Source: DATARH01 sp963712835
GTDB taxonomy: Bacteria > Pseudomonadota > Alphaproteobacteria > ATCC43930 > CGMCC-115725
Length of the DNA stretch: 64,000 nt
Assembly: GCA_963712835.1 (NCBI GenBank)
Contig: CAVQJJ010000012.1
Location: forward strand, 62,001-126,000
Direction: 5' to 3'
Within the stretch, counting starts at the first letter, position 1. Each line of letters starts with the position of its first letter. The notes beneath the pieces were generated by a model. That model searched no databases and was not told the DNA's origin. It saw nothing but the letters and a program-made list of their open reading frames with translations. The position numbers were made by a program, and so were the translations under genes. Below are positions 29,973 through 38,032 of the stretch, piece after piece.

Positions 29973-30966
29973 CGCGTCGATTGCCATCGGCAGCGGTCAC
30001 GTCATGCGCTGCGCGACGTTGGGTCGAGCACTAGCAGCCAACCGACACACGGTCGATTTCATCTGCCGCGATATACCGGGACACCTCAACGACTGGCTCG
30101 CGGCGCAGGGGTTTGCCGTTCACCGCATCCCCGTTGCGTGCACGCCCGAGATCGATGCCGACGTCTGCCGCGCGGTGACCGGCGGTCGTTGCTATGACTG
30201 GCTTGCGATCGACCATTATGAGCTGGGCGCCGATTGGGAACGCGCGATGGCGGCCGTGGCGGAACGGATCGTTGCGTTTGACGACGTTGGTCGAGCGCAT
30301 GAATGCGATCTGCTCATCGACTGCAACGTCCCCAATCCTCTCCAGAATCTTTATCGCTTGCCCGCGCGCTGCGTGCCCTTGCTTGGGCCGGAATTCGCTC
30401 TTCTCCGGCCCGAATTTGCGGGGTTGCGCGATGCGTCTCTACGGCGCCGTCGCGATGCGGTGCGGCGCGTTCTGGTCTTTATGGGCGGCAACGACGCCGC
30501 CAATGAAACGGTAAAGGTCCTGACAGGCCTCGCTTCCCTCGGTGGGCGCGATCTTGCGGTCGATGTGGTGATCGGCGCCGGCAATCCACACCGCGACGCC
30601 GTCGAGGCGGCCTGCGGCCGCCTTGCTGGCGCGACGCTTCACCTTCAGACGGAGCACATGCCCGAATTGATGGCCGGCGCGGATTGCATGGTCGGGGCCG
30701 GCGGCAACACCACGTGGGAACGCTGCGCGCTTGGCCTCCCGGCGATAGTGACCATCCTCGCGGACAATCAGGTGCAGGCCGCCGAGGAGCTTGCTGTCGC
30801 GGGCGCGCACATCCTTCTCGGCAGGCACGACGTTCTCTTGCCAGCCGATTACGCGCGTGCGCTTGCTGGGCTCGACGCCAGGAGTCTTGCCGCGATGTCC
30901 ATCGCCGCCGCCAATATTTGCGATGGACGCGGCCTCCCGCGAATCATGAAGCGGCTGGAGGCGTAA
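29950..30966 (+). CDS. pseG: UDP-2,4-diacetamido-2,4,6-trideoxy-altrose hydrolase, PseG
   Basis: This 338-residue GT-B fold hydrolase starts MRVLCRADASIAIGSGHVMR, where the glycine loop and His of GxGHxxR are the PseG hallmark. It has DHYELGADWERAM, LLGPEFALLRPEF and GAGGNTTWERCALGLP. It removes UDP from the diacetamido sugar by C-O cleavage at the anomeric carbon. ATG 29950 is preceded by GGGAGAG; upstream Met29917 is less likely. The start lies within pseF, and the stop TAA shares its last base with the pseI ATG. Confidence 0.9.
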   Translation: MRVLCRADASIAIGSGHVMRCATLGRALAANRHTVDFICRDIPGHLNDWLAAQGFAVHRIPVACTPEIDADVCRAVTGGRCYDWLAIDHYELGADWERAMAAVAERIVAFDDVGRAHECDLLIDCNVPNPLQNLYRLPARCVPLLGPEFALLRPEFAGLRDASLRRRRDAVRRVLVFMGGNDAANETVKVLTGLASLGGRDLAVDVVIGAGNPHRDAVEAACGRLAGATLHLQTEHMPELMAGADCMVGAGGNTTWERCALGLPAIVTILADNQVQAAEELAVAGAHILLGRHDVLLPADYARALAGLDARSLAAMSIAAANICDGRGLPRIMKRLEA

Positions 30967-32036
30967 TGGGCTTCGCCATCGGCGACAAACCGGTCGGTGA
31001 CGGCCATCGTCCACTGATCGTCGCGGAGATGTCGGGAAATCATAATCGCAGCCTCGAGCGTGCGATGATGATCGTCCGCGCGGCAGCGGAAAACGGGGCC
31101 GATGCAATCAAGCTGCAAACCTTCACCGCCGCCACACTGACGCTCGATAGTCGCCGCGGCGAATTCTTCATCGACGAGCCCGGCGGGCTTTGGCACGGGC
31201 AGCGGCTTTGGGAACTCTACGACAAGGCGCACACGCCCTGGGAATGGCATGAGCCGCTGTTTACTAGTGCACGGTCTCTTGGTCTGGCGTGCATCAGCAC
31301 CGCATACGATCTGACGTCGCTGGATTTCTTGCTGACGCTTGGGGTGGACGCGATCAAGATCGCCTCGTTCGAACTTATCCATCTTCCGCTCGTCGAGGCG
31401 GCGACGCGGTCGGGAAAGCCGATCCTGCTGTCGACTGGAATGGCGACACTCAATGAGTTGGACGAGGCGGTCGCAACGCTGCGCAACGGCGCGGCGGAGC
31501 GGCACGTGTTGCTCAAATGCACAAGCGCGTATCCGTCACAAGAAGCCGACGCCAACATCCTGGCGATGGTTGACATGCGTCGGCGCTACGGCAGCGAGGT
31601 CGGACTGTCGGACCATAATTTGCGGCCGTATTCAGCGTTCGCGGCCGCGGCGCTGGGTGCTGCGGTCATCGAAAAGCACGTTACGCTGGCACGCGCCGAT
31701 GGCGGTATCGACGCTGCCTTCTCGATCGAGCCGCCCGAATTGCGAGCGCTCGCCGACGGCGCGCGGCTCGTATGGGAAAGCCTTGGCGAAGTGCGCTACG
31801 GCCCGCTCGTCCGCGAGGCGGCGTCCCTGCGCGAGCGCCCGTCGATCTTCGTAACGGAAGCGATGCGGCGGGGTGAGGCGTTCTCGGCGCACAATATCCG
31901 CGTCGTGCGCCCTGCCGGCGGTTTGGCGCCGAAGCATTACCACACGCTGATCGGCCGGTGCTCTGCCTGCGACATCCCAGCCGCGACACCGCTTTCGTGG
32001 GACCGGGTTGCGGGTGGCGCCCCCGACGACGCGTGA
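30966..32036 (+). CDS. pseI: Pseudaminic acid synthase, PseI
   Basis: This 356-residue protein of the NeuB family has a TIM-barrel domain (about 15-265), with IVAEMSGNHNRSLERA, DAIKLQTFTA, DAIKIASFEL, KPILLSTGMATLNE, LLKCTSAYPS, GLSDHNLRP and GAAVIEKHVTLAR. A C-terminal antifreeze-like SAF domain (about 290-350: RRGEAFSAHNIRVVRPAGGL) closes the active site. It condenses the 6-deoxy diacetamido-altrose with phosphoenolpyruvate to make pseudaminic acid. Single-base overlaps with both neighbours place it firmly in the operon. Confidence 0.93.
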   Translation: MGFAIGDKPVGDGHRPLIVAEMSGNHNRSLERAMMIVRAAAENGADAIKLQTFTAATLTLDSRRGEFFIDEPGGLWHGQRLWELYDKAHTPWEWHEPLFTSARSLGLACISTAYDLTSLDFLLTLGVDAIKIASFELIHLPLVEAATRSGKPILLSTGMATLNELDEAVATLRNGAAERHVLLKCTSAYPSQEADANILAMVDMRRRYGSEVGLSDHNLRPYSAFAAAALGAAVIEKHVTLARADGGIDAAFSIEPPELRALADGARLVWESLGEVRYGPLVREAASLRERPSIFVTEAMRRGEAFSAHNIRVVRPAGGLAPKHYHTLIGRCSACDIPAATPLSWDRVAGGAPDDA

Positions 32037-32716
32037 TGACCGACTACCTCGCGCGGAACGCACGGTACTGGGCGGGCTCGTACGACGCGCCCAATGTCGA
32101 GAGCTTTATCTTTCGGTTTTACGGCCGCATCCTCAAATTCGATTACGGCATTGACGGATCGAACCACGAGCGCTTGCTCGACTTCGGTTGCGGTCAGGGT
32201 GGCGCGCTGCGCTTTTTCGACCGTCTCGGCTTCACCTGCTGCGGCGTCGATATCGCCGCCAACGATATCGCCGCCGCACGCCGGCATCTCCCGCACCGCG
32301 CCGAGCACCTCGCGGTGATCGACCCGCAACCCGATGAAGACGCGCTGTTCTTTGGGGGCGTGTTCGACATTGTGATCTCGATCCAGACCCTTGATTTCCT
32401 CAGCGACAGCGACTTTGCCCGGGCGATTAAATGCTTATGGAACAACATGAAGCCCGGCGCCAAGATCTATGCTTCGATGAATAGCTGGGACATGTATTAT
32501 CGGCGGCACGGCACCTATATCGGTGACGGGCTCTGGCACGTCAAATTTAAGACCGAGCGGGTCGATTACGACCTGTACCTCAATTTCGTTCGCAGCAAAG
32601 AAGCGATGCGCGAGAAATTCTCGCTCTTCAAGTCGGTTTACCTGGATCACTACAATTCGTCGTTCCGGGAAGAGGGCAGCGAACTGCGCTACACGTTTTT
32701 CGGCATCAAGGAGTAA
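32036..32716 (+). CDS. SAM-dependent methyltransferase in the pse block
   Basis: The 226-residue enzyme has motif I RLLDFGCGQGGALRFF (near residue 43), acidic loop CCGVDIAAND, FDIVISIQTLDFLSD and MKPGAKIYASMNS. Residues about 140-226 are rich in aromatic and charged residues and probably form the substrate pocket. The TGATG overlap with pseI and the position directly before the amidinotransferase suggest that it modifies the nonulosonic acid or its precursor, for instance by O- or N-methylation; this is inference. The family does not define the substrate. Confidence 0.83.
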   Translation: MTDYLARNARYWAGSYDAPNVESFIFRFYGRILKFDYGIDGSNHERLLDFGCGQGGALRFFDRLGFTCCGVDIAANDIAAARRHLPHRAEHLAVIDPQPDEDALFFGGVFDIVISIQTLDFLSDSDFARAIKCLWNNMKPGAKIYASMNSWDMYYRRHGTYIGDGLWHVKFKTERVDYDLYLNFVRSKEAMREKFSLFKSVYLDHYNSSFREEGSELRYTFFGIKE

Positions 32717-32729
32717 TGGATCTGGTCGC

Positions 32730-33881
32730 GTGAAGCTCAATTCGCATAACGAATGGGACTACCTGCGCGCGGTCATCGTCGGTACGGTCGAGGGGTTTGC
32801 GCCGGGCCTGGAATTTTCTGAACCGCGCCCCGAACTCATCGCGGAGGCGAGCGAGATCGCCAGAACAGCCTATCCCGACTGGTATCTGGCAGAGGTCGCC
32901 GAAGACTTGGAAGCGCTCTGCGAGATCTTTCGCCAAGCCGGTGTCGAAGTCCTGCGTCCGCGTTGGCAGGAGGCCAGCACCGGCTTCGCGACCCCCAACT
33001 GGGCGGCCGTCGGCTTCGATATTTACAACGTGCGCGACCTGCATACGGTGATCGGCGACACGCTGATCGTGAGCGCGCCCAGTTCGCGGTTTCGCTTGTT
33101 CGAAACCTATGCCTTTCACGACCTCTTCTATCGCCATTTTTTCGATGCTGGATTTCGTTGGATTTCGGCGCCCTTGCCCCGGCTGCGCGGCGAGTACCGC
33201 CACGAGGTCAAACGGCCACCCGGTCCGCTGCAGCGGACCGAGGACACGAAGCACCAGGAGCTCAGCCAGGGGCTCGGCGAAATTTTCCATTACCTCGACG
33301 AAGACGAGATCATTTTCGACGCGGCAAACATCATCCGCGTCGGGCGCGATATCCTTTACTTGGTCTCTAGCACGGGCAACCGTAGAGGAGCGGAATGGCT
33401 TCAGGCGGCGCTGGGAAACGCCTACCAAGTCCATGCAACCAACGCCTACCGCTCCTCTCATCTGGATTCGACGATCCTGCCCCTGCGACCGGGGCTCGTG
33501 CTGCTGAACGGAGTGCGAGTCTGCGAGGAGACCTACCCCCCAATTTTCGGCGATTGGGACCGTCTCTATTTCACCGACGTCGCCCCCCTTCCACCTTCCG
33601 AGGTGCAGTTTCATCGAGAGGTACGATTACCGATCTATCGGAGGCTGCGTGAGATGGGCGTCGGTTCAGAACTTAATCACATCAGCTCGCCATGGGCGGG
33701 GCTGAATGTAATGTCGCTGTCGCCCGATACCGTGCTGGTGCACGACCGACAGGTCGAGCTGATACGAGCATTGGAAGCGAAACGGCTGACGGTCGTCCCC
33801 GTCGGGATGCGCCGATGCTACACCATGCTCGGCGGGCTGCACTGCACGACGCTCGATGTCGTGCGAGATTCGCTCCCCTAG
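32730..33881 (+). CDS. Arginine:glycine amidinotransferase-family enzyme
   Basis: The 383-residue protein starts at GTG 32730 (SHNEWDYLRAVIVGTVEG). It matches AGAT/StrB-type amidinotransferases across its length: FDAANIIRVGRDILYLVSS with Asp197, NRRGAEWLQAALG, SSHLDSTILPLRPGLVLLN with His244 and Asp246, and GGLHCTTLDVVRD with the nucleophile Cys372. The Asp-His-Cys catalytic set is therefore intact. The family moves an amidino group from arginine to an amine, producing a guanidino group (creatine, streptomycin and cylindrospermopsin pathways). Placed 13 bp after a methyltransferase and directly downstream of pseBCFGI, it may act on an amino sugar or nonulosonic acid. No standard pseudaminic pathway contains such an enzyme. 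Confidence 0.88.
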   Translation: MKLNSHNEWDYLRAVIVGTVEGFAPGLEFSEPRPELIAEASEIARTAYPDWYLAEVAEDLEALCEIFRQAGVEVLRPRWQEASTGFATPNWAAVGFDIYNVRDLHTVIGDTLIVSAPSSRFRLFETYAFHDLFYRHFFDAGFRWISAPLPRLRGEYRHEVKRPPGPLQRTEDTKHQELSQGLGEIFHYLDEDEIIFDAANIIRVGRDILYLVSSTGNRRGAEWLQAALGNAYQVHATNAYRSSHLDSTILPLRPGLVLLNGVRVCEETYPPIFGDWDRLYFTDVAPLPPSEVQFHREVRLPIYRRLREMGVGSELNHISSPWAGLNVMSLSPDTVLVHDRQVELIRALEAKRLTVVPVGMRRCYTMLGGLHCTTLDVVRDSLP

Positions 33882-33910
33882 CGACACGGCGGCAATATCG
33901 GCGCGGCGTA

Positions 33911-35059
33911 GTGGATCGACTCTTTACCGCCTGCACGGGGACGCAATTGCTGGTAATCCAGCATTTGCGCCGCCACCTGCCGGCGAAAGGCGCGCGTGAT
34001 TTCCTGCTATGGCACCCCCTCGAGAACCTCGGCCCCGCCGATGCGTTGATGCGCAACATCATCGCCGGCGCCGGGTTCGCCGATACGCTCGACATTCGCG
34101 ATTTCGCTTCGCTGCAGCCGCGCACACAGAGCGCTGCCTCGTGGGTTTTCGAGTCGGTGCGGCGATTGCGGCACGACGCGGCACGGCTGCATGGTTGGCT
34201 CGCCGCAAACGGCGTCAACGAAGGGGCTGCGGAGCTGTGGGTCGACGATCCGCTCCATTTCAACGTCATCTTCGCGCTGGGCGCGCTGCGCCGCGTGCGG
34301 CGGGTCAAAATCCCACATGCCTTCAATCATGAAGACGTGACCGTCGCCGGCTGGAAGGCATTGTTGGAACGGCGTGCGCGGCAGATGTCATGGCCGAAAC
34401 GACACCTGTTTTTGCCCTGGCAGCGTCGGGTCGCCGGGGTTGACCTGCGCACCGACAACATCGCCTTCGATCGCGCCTACAGCTTCGATCTGCCCAGTCC
34501 CTGGGCAGCCGACAGCATCGACGTGTCGCACCTGATCTCGCTCGATGCGTTCGCAGCGACTTACGCAGTGCTCCCCGCCGCGCTGCGCGACGAGGTCGAA
34601 GCGATCCTCGCGCCGATCCGCGCCGCGCCCCGGCCGCTCGTCGTGCTGTTGCTGTTCGGCCTGCATGACGGGCCCGGTGCGGACCTTCGACCGATCTACC
34701 GCAAGGCGCTCTGGCGGATTTTTAGCGAGCGGGCTGGCGAACTGAGCGGCGGCACCCTCGCGGTGAAGGCGCATCCGGCCGCGAACGGCATCGAGGAAGC
34801 GGCGTTCGTCGATCGCATGGGCGGGGATCTGCCGGTACAGGTGCTGCCGATGCTGCACGGACTCAACCTGGAACTCATGCTGCCGCAATTGCATCCCGAC
34901 TACGTGATAGCCGGGCTCTGCGGCGGACTTCCCGTCGTGCGCCGGCTCGGTGTCGGGCGCCCGATCGCGCTCGCCGAGATGATTGATGCCTACCATGTCG
35001 AGCACCCCGACGAGCGGGAGGCGGTGCATGAATTCCTGCACGGCATCGAGACCTGGTAG
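33911..35059 (+). CDS. Putative nonulosonate (polysialyltransferase-like) glycosyltransferase
   Basis: The 382-residue protein starts at GTG 33911 (VDRLFTACTGTQLLVIQHLR). No firm family match can be claimed by eye. Its plan of an N-terminal GT-B half (RDFLLWHPLEN, LWVDDPLHFNVIFALGALRRV) followed by TLAVKAHPAANGIEE and NLELMLPQLHPDYVIAGL recalls the polysialyl-/sialyltransferase families that use CMP-nonulosonates. Its position after CMP-Pse synthesis fits. It ends at TAG 35057-35059, and the same reading frame stays open beyond it straight into the FkbM methyltransferase, so the two could be halves of one interrupted gene. Confidence 0.5.
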   Translation: MDRLFTACTGTQLLVIQHLRRHLPAKGARDFLLWHPLENLGPADALMRNIIAGAGFADTLDIRDFASLQPRTQSAASWVFESVRRLRHDAARLHGWLAANGVNEGAAELWVDDPLHFNVIFALGALRRVRRVKIPHAFNHEDVTVAGWKALLERRARQMSWPKRHLFLPWQRRVAGVDLRTDNIAFDRAYSFDLPSPWAADSIDVSHLISLDAFAATYAVLPAALRDEVEAILAPIRAAPRPLVVLLLFGLHDGPGADLRPIYRKALWRIFSERAGELSGGTLAVKAHPAANGIEEAAFVDRMGGDLPVQVLPMLHGLNLELMLPQLHPDYVIAGLCGGLPVVRRLGVGRPIALAEMIDAYHVEHPDEREAVHEFLHGIETW

Positions 35060-35161
35060 AGCCTCCGACCCGCTAGCCGGCTGCGCGCGCTGCTCGATAG
35101 GTCCTACACTTGGCTGCTCCGGCTGCCGCCGTTTCGCGGCAAGGCGCGGGTCGCCGCCGGT

Positions 35162-35890
35162 TTGCGCAGCCTGCTCAGAGCGCCGATCGCGCGGCTGCCC
35201 GGCGATATCGCGATGGAGCTCGACCCCGAGGAATGGGGGCAGATCGACCTGCGCGCGGCGGGCATCCTCGAGCCGCAAACCACGGCGCTGTTCGATCGGC
35301 TACTGCACCCTGGCGATACGGTCGTCGATATCGGCGCCCATGTCGGCTACCACGCGCTGCGGGCGCGGCGGCGGATCGGCGAGACGGGGCGTGTCGTAGC
35401 GATCGATCCGCAGCCCTATAATTGTCACAAGCTGCTAACCAATGCGGAGTTGAACGGCTTTGCCAACATCATTGTCATCGCCGCCGCGGTCGGAGCGGCG
35501 GCGGCGTTCGTACCACTGAAGCAGCAGCCGCGCACCGACAAGTCACGGCTGAGCTTGCGTGGCGCGGGGGTCAATGACGGCGCCGGCACCTTTATCACGC
35601 CGGTCGTCACGCTCGACTGGCTATTTGCCGACCAGGGCATCGATCGCGCCGCGCTGCTCAAGGTCGACGTCGAGGGCTATGAGCTCGAGGTCCTCATGGG
35701 AGCAGCCGCCATCCTCGATCGCATCGACAACATCGTGCTCGAAATCCTGCCCGGCGAGGAGCCGGCACGGGTGCGCGCGATCGAAAGTCGCCTGCGAGTG
35801 GCGGGCTTCCGGCTATGCGATGTCGCGGGCGGCGAATGGCGCCTGGGGGTGCCGACAGTGGAGAACAATGTCTGGGGGAGCCGGTCGTAA
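35162..35890 (+). CDS. FkbM-family methyltransferase
   Basis: The FkbM-type SAM methyltransferase has DTVVDIGAHVGYHALRARR as motif I, VVAIDPQPYNCHKL, and the C-terminal ALLKVDVEGYELEVLMGA and NIVLEILPGEE. FkbM enzymes O-methylate hydroxyl groups of sugars or polyketides. The only usual in-frame start is TTG 35162. Coding-like sequence upstream in the same frame (RSYTWLLRLPPFRGKARVA from about 35099), typical of FkbM N-termini, suggests that the true protein begins earlier, or that it is fused in frame to the preceding gene and interrupted by the amber codon at 35057. It overlaps the next gene by 23 bp. Confidence 0.75.
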   Translation: MRSLLRAPIARLPGDIAMELDPEEWGQIDLRAAGILEPQTTALFDRLLHPGDTVVDIGAHVGYHALRARRRIGETGRVVAIDPQPYNCHKLLTNAELNGFANIIVIAAAVGAAAAFVPLKQQPRTDKSRLSLRGAGVNDGAGTFITPVVTLDWLFADQGIDRAALLKVDVEGYELEVLMGAAAILDRIDNIVLEILPGEEPARVRAIESRLRVAGFRLCDVAGGEWRLGVPTVENNVWGSRS

Positions 35891-36899
35891 GCGCCGGCAT
35901 CACTCGCGGCGCAGGGCGTCAGCCATAATCCTCAACCTGTTCTACGAAGAGCCTGACGACGACCGCTGGCTACCGTTCGACCGCTACCCACGCCGGATCG
36001 CCCGGCGGGTCGTGCGCGGCCGGCCGCGGATCGGCGGTCAGCGTCGCGTGTTCCTCAACCTGCGCGCCGGCCTCGACCGCATCGGCGTCCGCTATCGGGT
36101 CAACGACTACGGGCACGCAAGGCGCAACCCTCAGGAGCTCGCCTGTATCCTCGGCAAGCCGTTCGTGCTCGACAAAATGGCGTGGCGCAACCCGATCCTC
36201 TTCGGCCCCGCGACCTTCGACCATCCGATCCTCGATCCCGAACTATTTCAGCGCTGCCCAGTGCGGCGAGTGCTCGTTCCCGGCCCCTGGATAAAGGAGA
36301 TGTGGAAGCCCTATTGGGACGAGCCGGTCGCTGCCTGGCCCGTCGGCATCGATACCGACGCCTGGCAACCGGCTTCAGCCTCCGCCAAGCGGATCGACGT
36401 CCTCCTGTACGATAAACTCATGTGGGAGCGTGATCGCTACGAGGGCGAATTGATCGAGCCGGTCCGCCGCGCGCTGCGCGTCGCGGGCCGGTCGTTTCGC
36501 GACATCCGCTACGGCTTCTACCGCGAAGAGGAATTCCGCGCCGCGCTCGCCGAGTGCCGCACGATGATCTTCCTTTGCGAGCACGAGACGCAGGGCATCG
36601 CCTACCAGCAGGCGCTCGCTTCGGGTGTCCCGATCCTCGCCTGGAACCCGGGCGGAGCATGGCGCGATCCCGCCTTCTATCCCCATCGGATCACCTTCGC
36701 GCCGGTCTCCTCGATCCCGTACTGGGACGAGCGCTGCGGCAGCGAATTCGCTGCCGCAGCGGAGTTCGAGACCGGGTGGTCGCATTTTTGGGACGAGTTT
36801 CAGCGCGGCGCCTATGACCCGCGCGCTTACATCATGGAAAATCTGACGCTGGAAAAATGCGCCGCCGATTACGTCATCGTCGCGAAGACGCTGGCGTAG
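35868..36899 (+). CDS. Putative glycosyltransferase (GT-B fold)
   Basis: The 343-residue protein has no signature I can name with certainty. Features fit a GT-B transferase: RVFLNLRAGLDRIGVRYRVN, a hinge VLVPGPWIKEMWKPYWDE, AAWPVGIDTDAW (a GT4-like donor-domain start), and a C-terminal FLCEHETQGIAYQQALASGV with the acidic-loop pattern of retaining transferases. The start at ATG 35868 lies inside the fkbM gene. It sits among transferase genes of the operon. The first 20 residues are rich in Arg, Lys and His. Confidence 0.6.
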   Translation: MSGGAGRKRRHHSRRRASAIILNLFYEEPDDDRWLPFDRYPRRIARRVVRGRPRIGGQRRVFLNLRAGLDRIGVRYRVNDYGHARRNPQELACILGKPFVLDKMAWRNPILFGPATFDHPILDPELFQRCPVRRVLVPGPWIKEMWKPYWDEPVAAWPVGIDTDAWQPASASAKRIDVLLYDKLMWERDRYEGELIEPVRRALRVAGRSFRDIRYGFYREEEFRAALAECRTMIFLCEHETQGIAYQQALASGVPILAWNPGGAWRDPAFYPHRITFAPVSSIPYWDERCGSEFAAAAEFETGWSHFWDEFQRGAYDPRAYIMENLTLEKCAADYVIVAKTLA

Positions 36900-36985
36900 A
36901 CGAGGGGCGACGAGGTGTTGGACATCTTCGAACGCCGTGCCGACCTTACGGTGAAATTGCCCCAGTCGAATATCTGGGCGCAGGA

Positions 36986-38032
36986 ATGGTGACCCAGCCT
37001 CTACTGGCCGACGCGCCCGCCCGTCCTTCTTCGCAGAAGCGCACCGTCACACTGAACATCGCGCGGTTCTGGGCCGGGGCGACGGTTGAGGAAATCGTCG
37101 ATACGCTGCTGCCCGATCTGACGCCCTATTACGATTTCGTCAGCTCCGACACACCGCAAATCCTGCTCTACGGCCCTTATTCCGGCGCCTTGCCGCCCGG
37201 CCGATACGTCAAGGTCTTTATCGGCTGCGAAAATCTTCGGCCGCTGATGAACGAGTGCGATTGGGCGTTTGGGGTCTACCACGAGGAACATGTCGGCCAT
37301 CCGCGCTACATGCGTTTTGCGCGCTGGAGCGATGACACCCACCTTGTCCAGCCGCGGCGCGACTGGGACGCGGTACTCAAGGCCAAAACCCGCTTTTGTG
37401 CGTTCGTCTTCGCCCAGCCGACGCCCTACCGCGAGGCCTTCTTTCGCGCGCTGTCGCGCTATAAACACGTCGATGCGCCGGGACGGTCGATGAACAACAT
37501 GCCGAGCATCGACCCGGTGCCGGGGCAGATCGACTGGAACGCCAAGCGGGCGTTTCTGCGGCAATTCAAATTCGTCGTCGCTTTTGAGAATTCGTCGGCG
37601 CCCGGCTACAACACCGAAAAGCTGACGCACGCGATCGAGGCGGACAGCCTGCCGATCTACTGGGGCGATCCCGAGATCGGCCGGTCCTTCAACACCGCGC
37701 GCTTCATCAACGCGCATGACCTTCTGCCGGCCCCGCGCCCCCGATTTCCACGCCTGCCGTATCATCAGCATTCGCTCCAAAACACCGGCGTCCCGAGCCT
37801 GGCGGCGCGCGCCGCGCGGCGAACGAACGGCGCCATCGCGCGCGCGGAGCAGCGCGTCTGGGCTCGGTGCGGTTTCGAGCGACTCATCGAGCGGATCATC
37901 GAGATCGATCAAAACGACGAGCTTTACCTCCAACATTTACGGCAACCCTTCCTGATCGGCGACGCGCCGCCCGACCGCACGCGCTGGATCGCCCGCTGGC
38001 AGGAAATCTTCGCGCAGGCCGCCGCGCTGTGA
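36986..38032 (+). CDS. Glycosyltransferase family 10 (fucosyltransferase-like)
   Basis: The 348-residue protein carries the GT10 C-terminal signature FVVAFENSSAPGYNTEKL, followed by PIYWGDPEI and FINAHDL. These bind GDP-fucose (or a related GDP-sugar) in bacterial and animal alpha-1,3/4-fucosyltransferases. The N-terminal half (IARFWAGATVEEIVDTLLP, VFIGCENLRPLMNECDWAFG) fits the acceptor domain. The start ATG 36986 follows a short GCAGGA site, leaving an 86-bp gap after the previous gene. The stop overlaps the next gene's GTG. No GDP-fucose synthesis genes are in the window, so the donor must be made elsewhere. Confidence 0.78.
   Translation: MVTQPLLADAPARPSSQKRTVTLNIARFWAGATVEEIVDTLLPDLTPYYDFVSSDTPQILLYGPYSGALPPGRYVKVFIGCENLRPLMNECDWAFGVYHEEHVGHPRYMRFARWSDDTHLVQPRRDWDAVLKAKTRFCAFVFAQPTPYREAFFRALSRYKHVDAPGRSMNNMPSIDPVPGQIDWNAKRAFLRQFKFVVAFENSSAPGYNTEKLTHAIEADSLPIYWGDPEIGRSFNTARFINAHDLLPAPRPRFPRLPYHQHSLQNTGVPSLAARAARRTNGAIARAEQRVWARCGFERLIERIIEIDQNDELYLQHLRQPFLIGDAPPDRTRWIARWQEIFAQAAAL

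Noticed and set aside
27068..32036. Legionaminic or sialic acid pathway instead of pseudaminic acid
   Set aside because: The first enzyme has the inverting PseB motif set and is followed by PseC- and PseG-type proteins. No NeuC-type epimerase or LegB-type retaining dehydratase is present.
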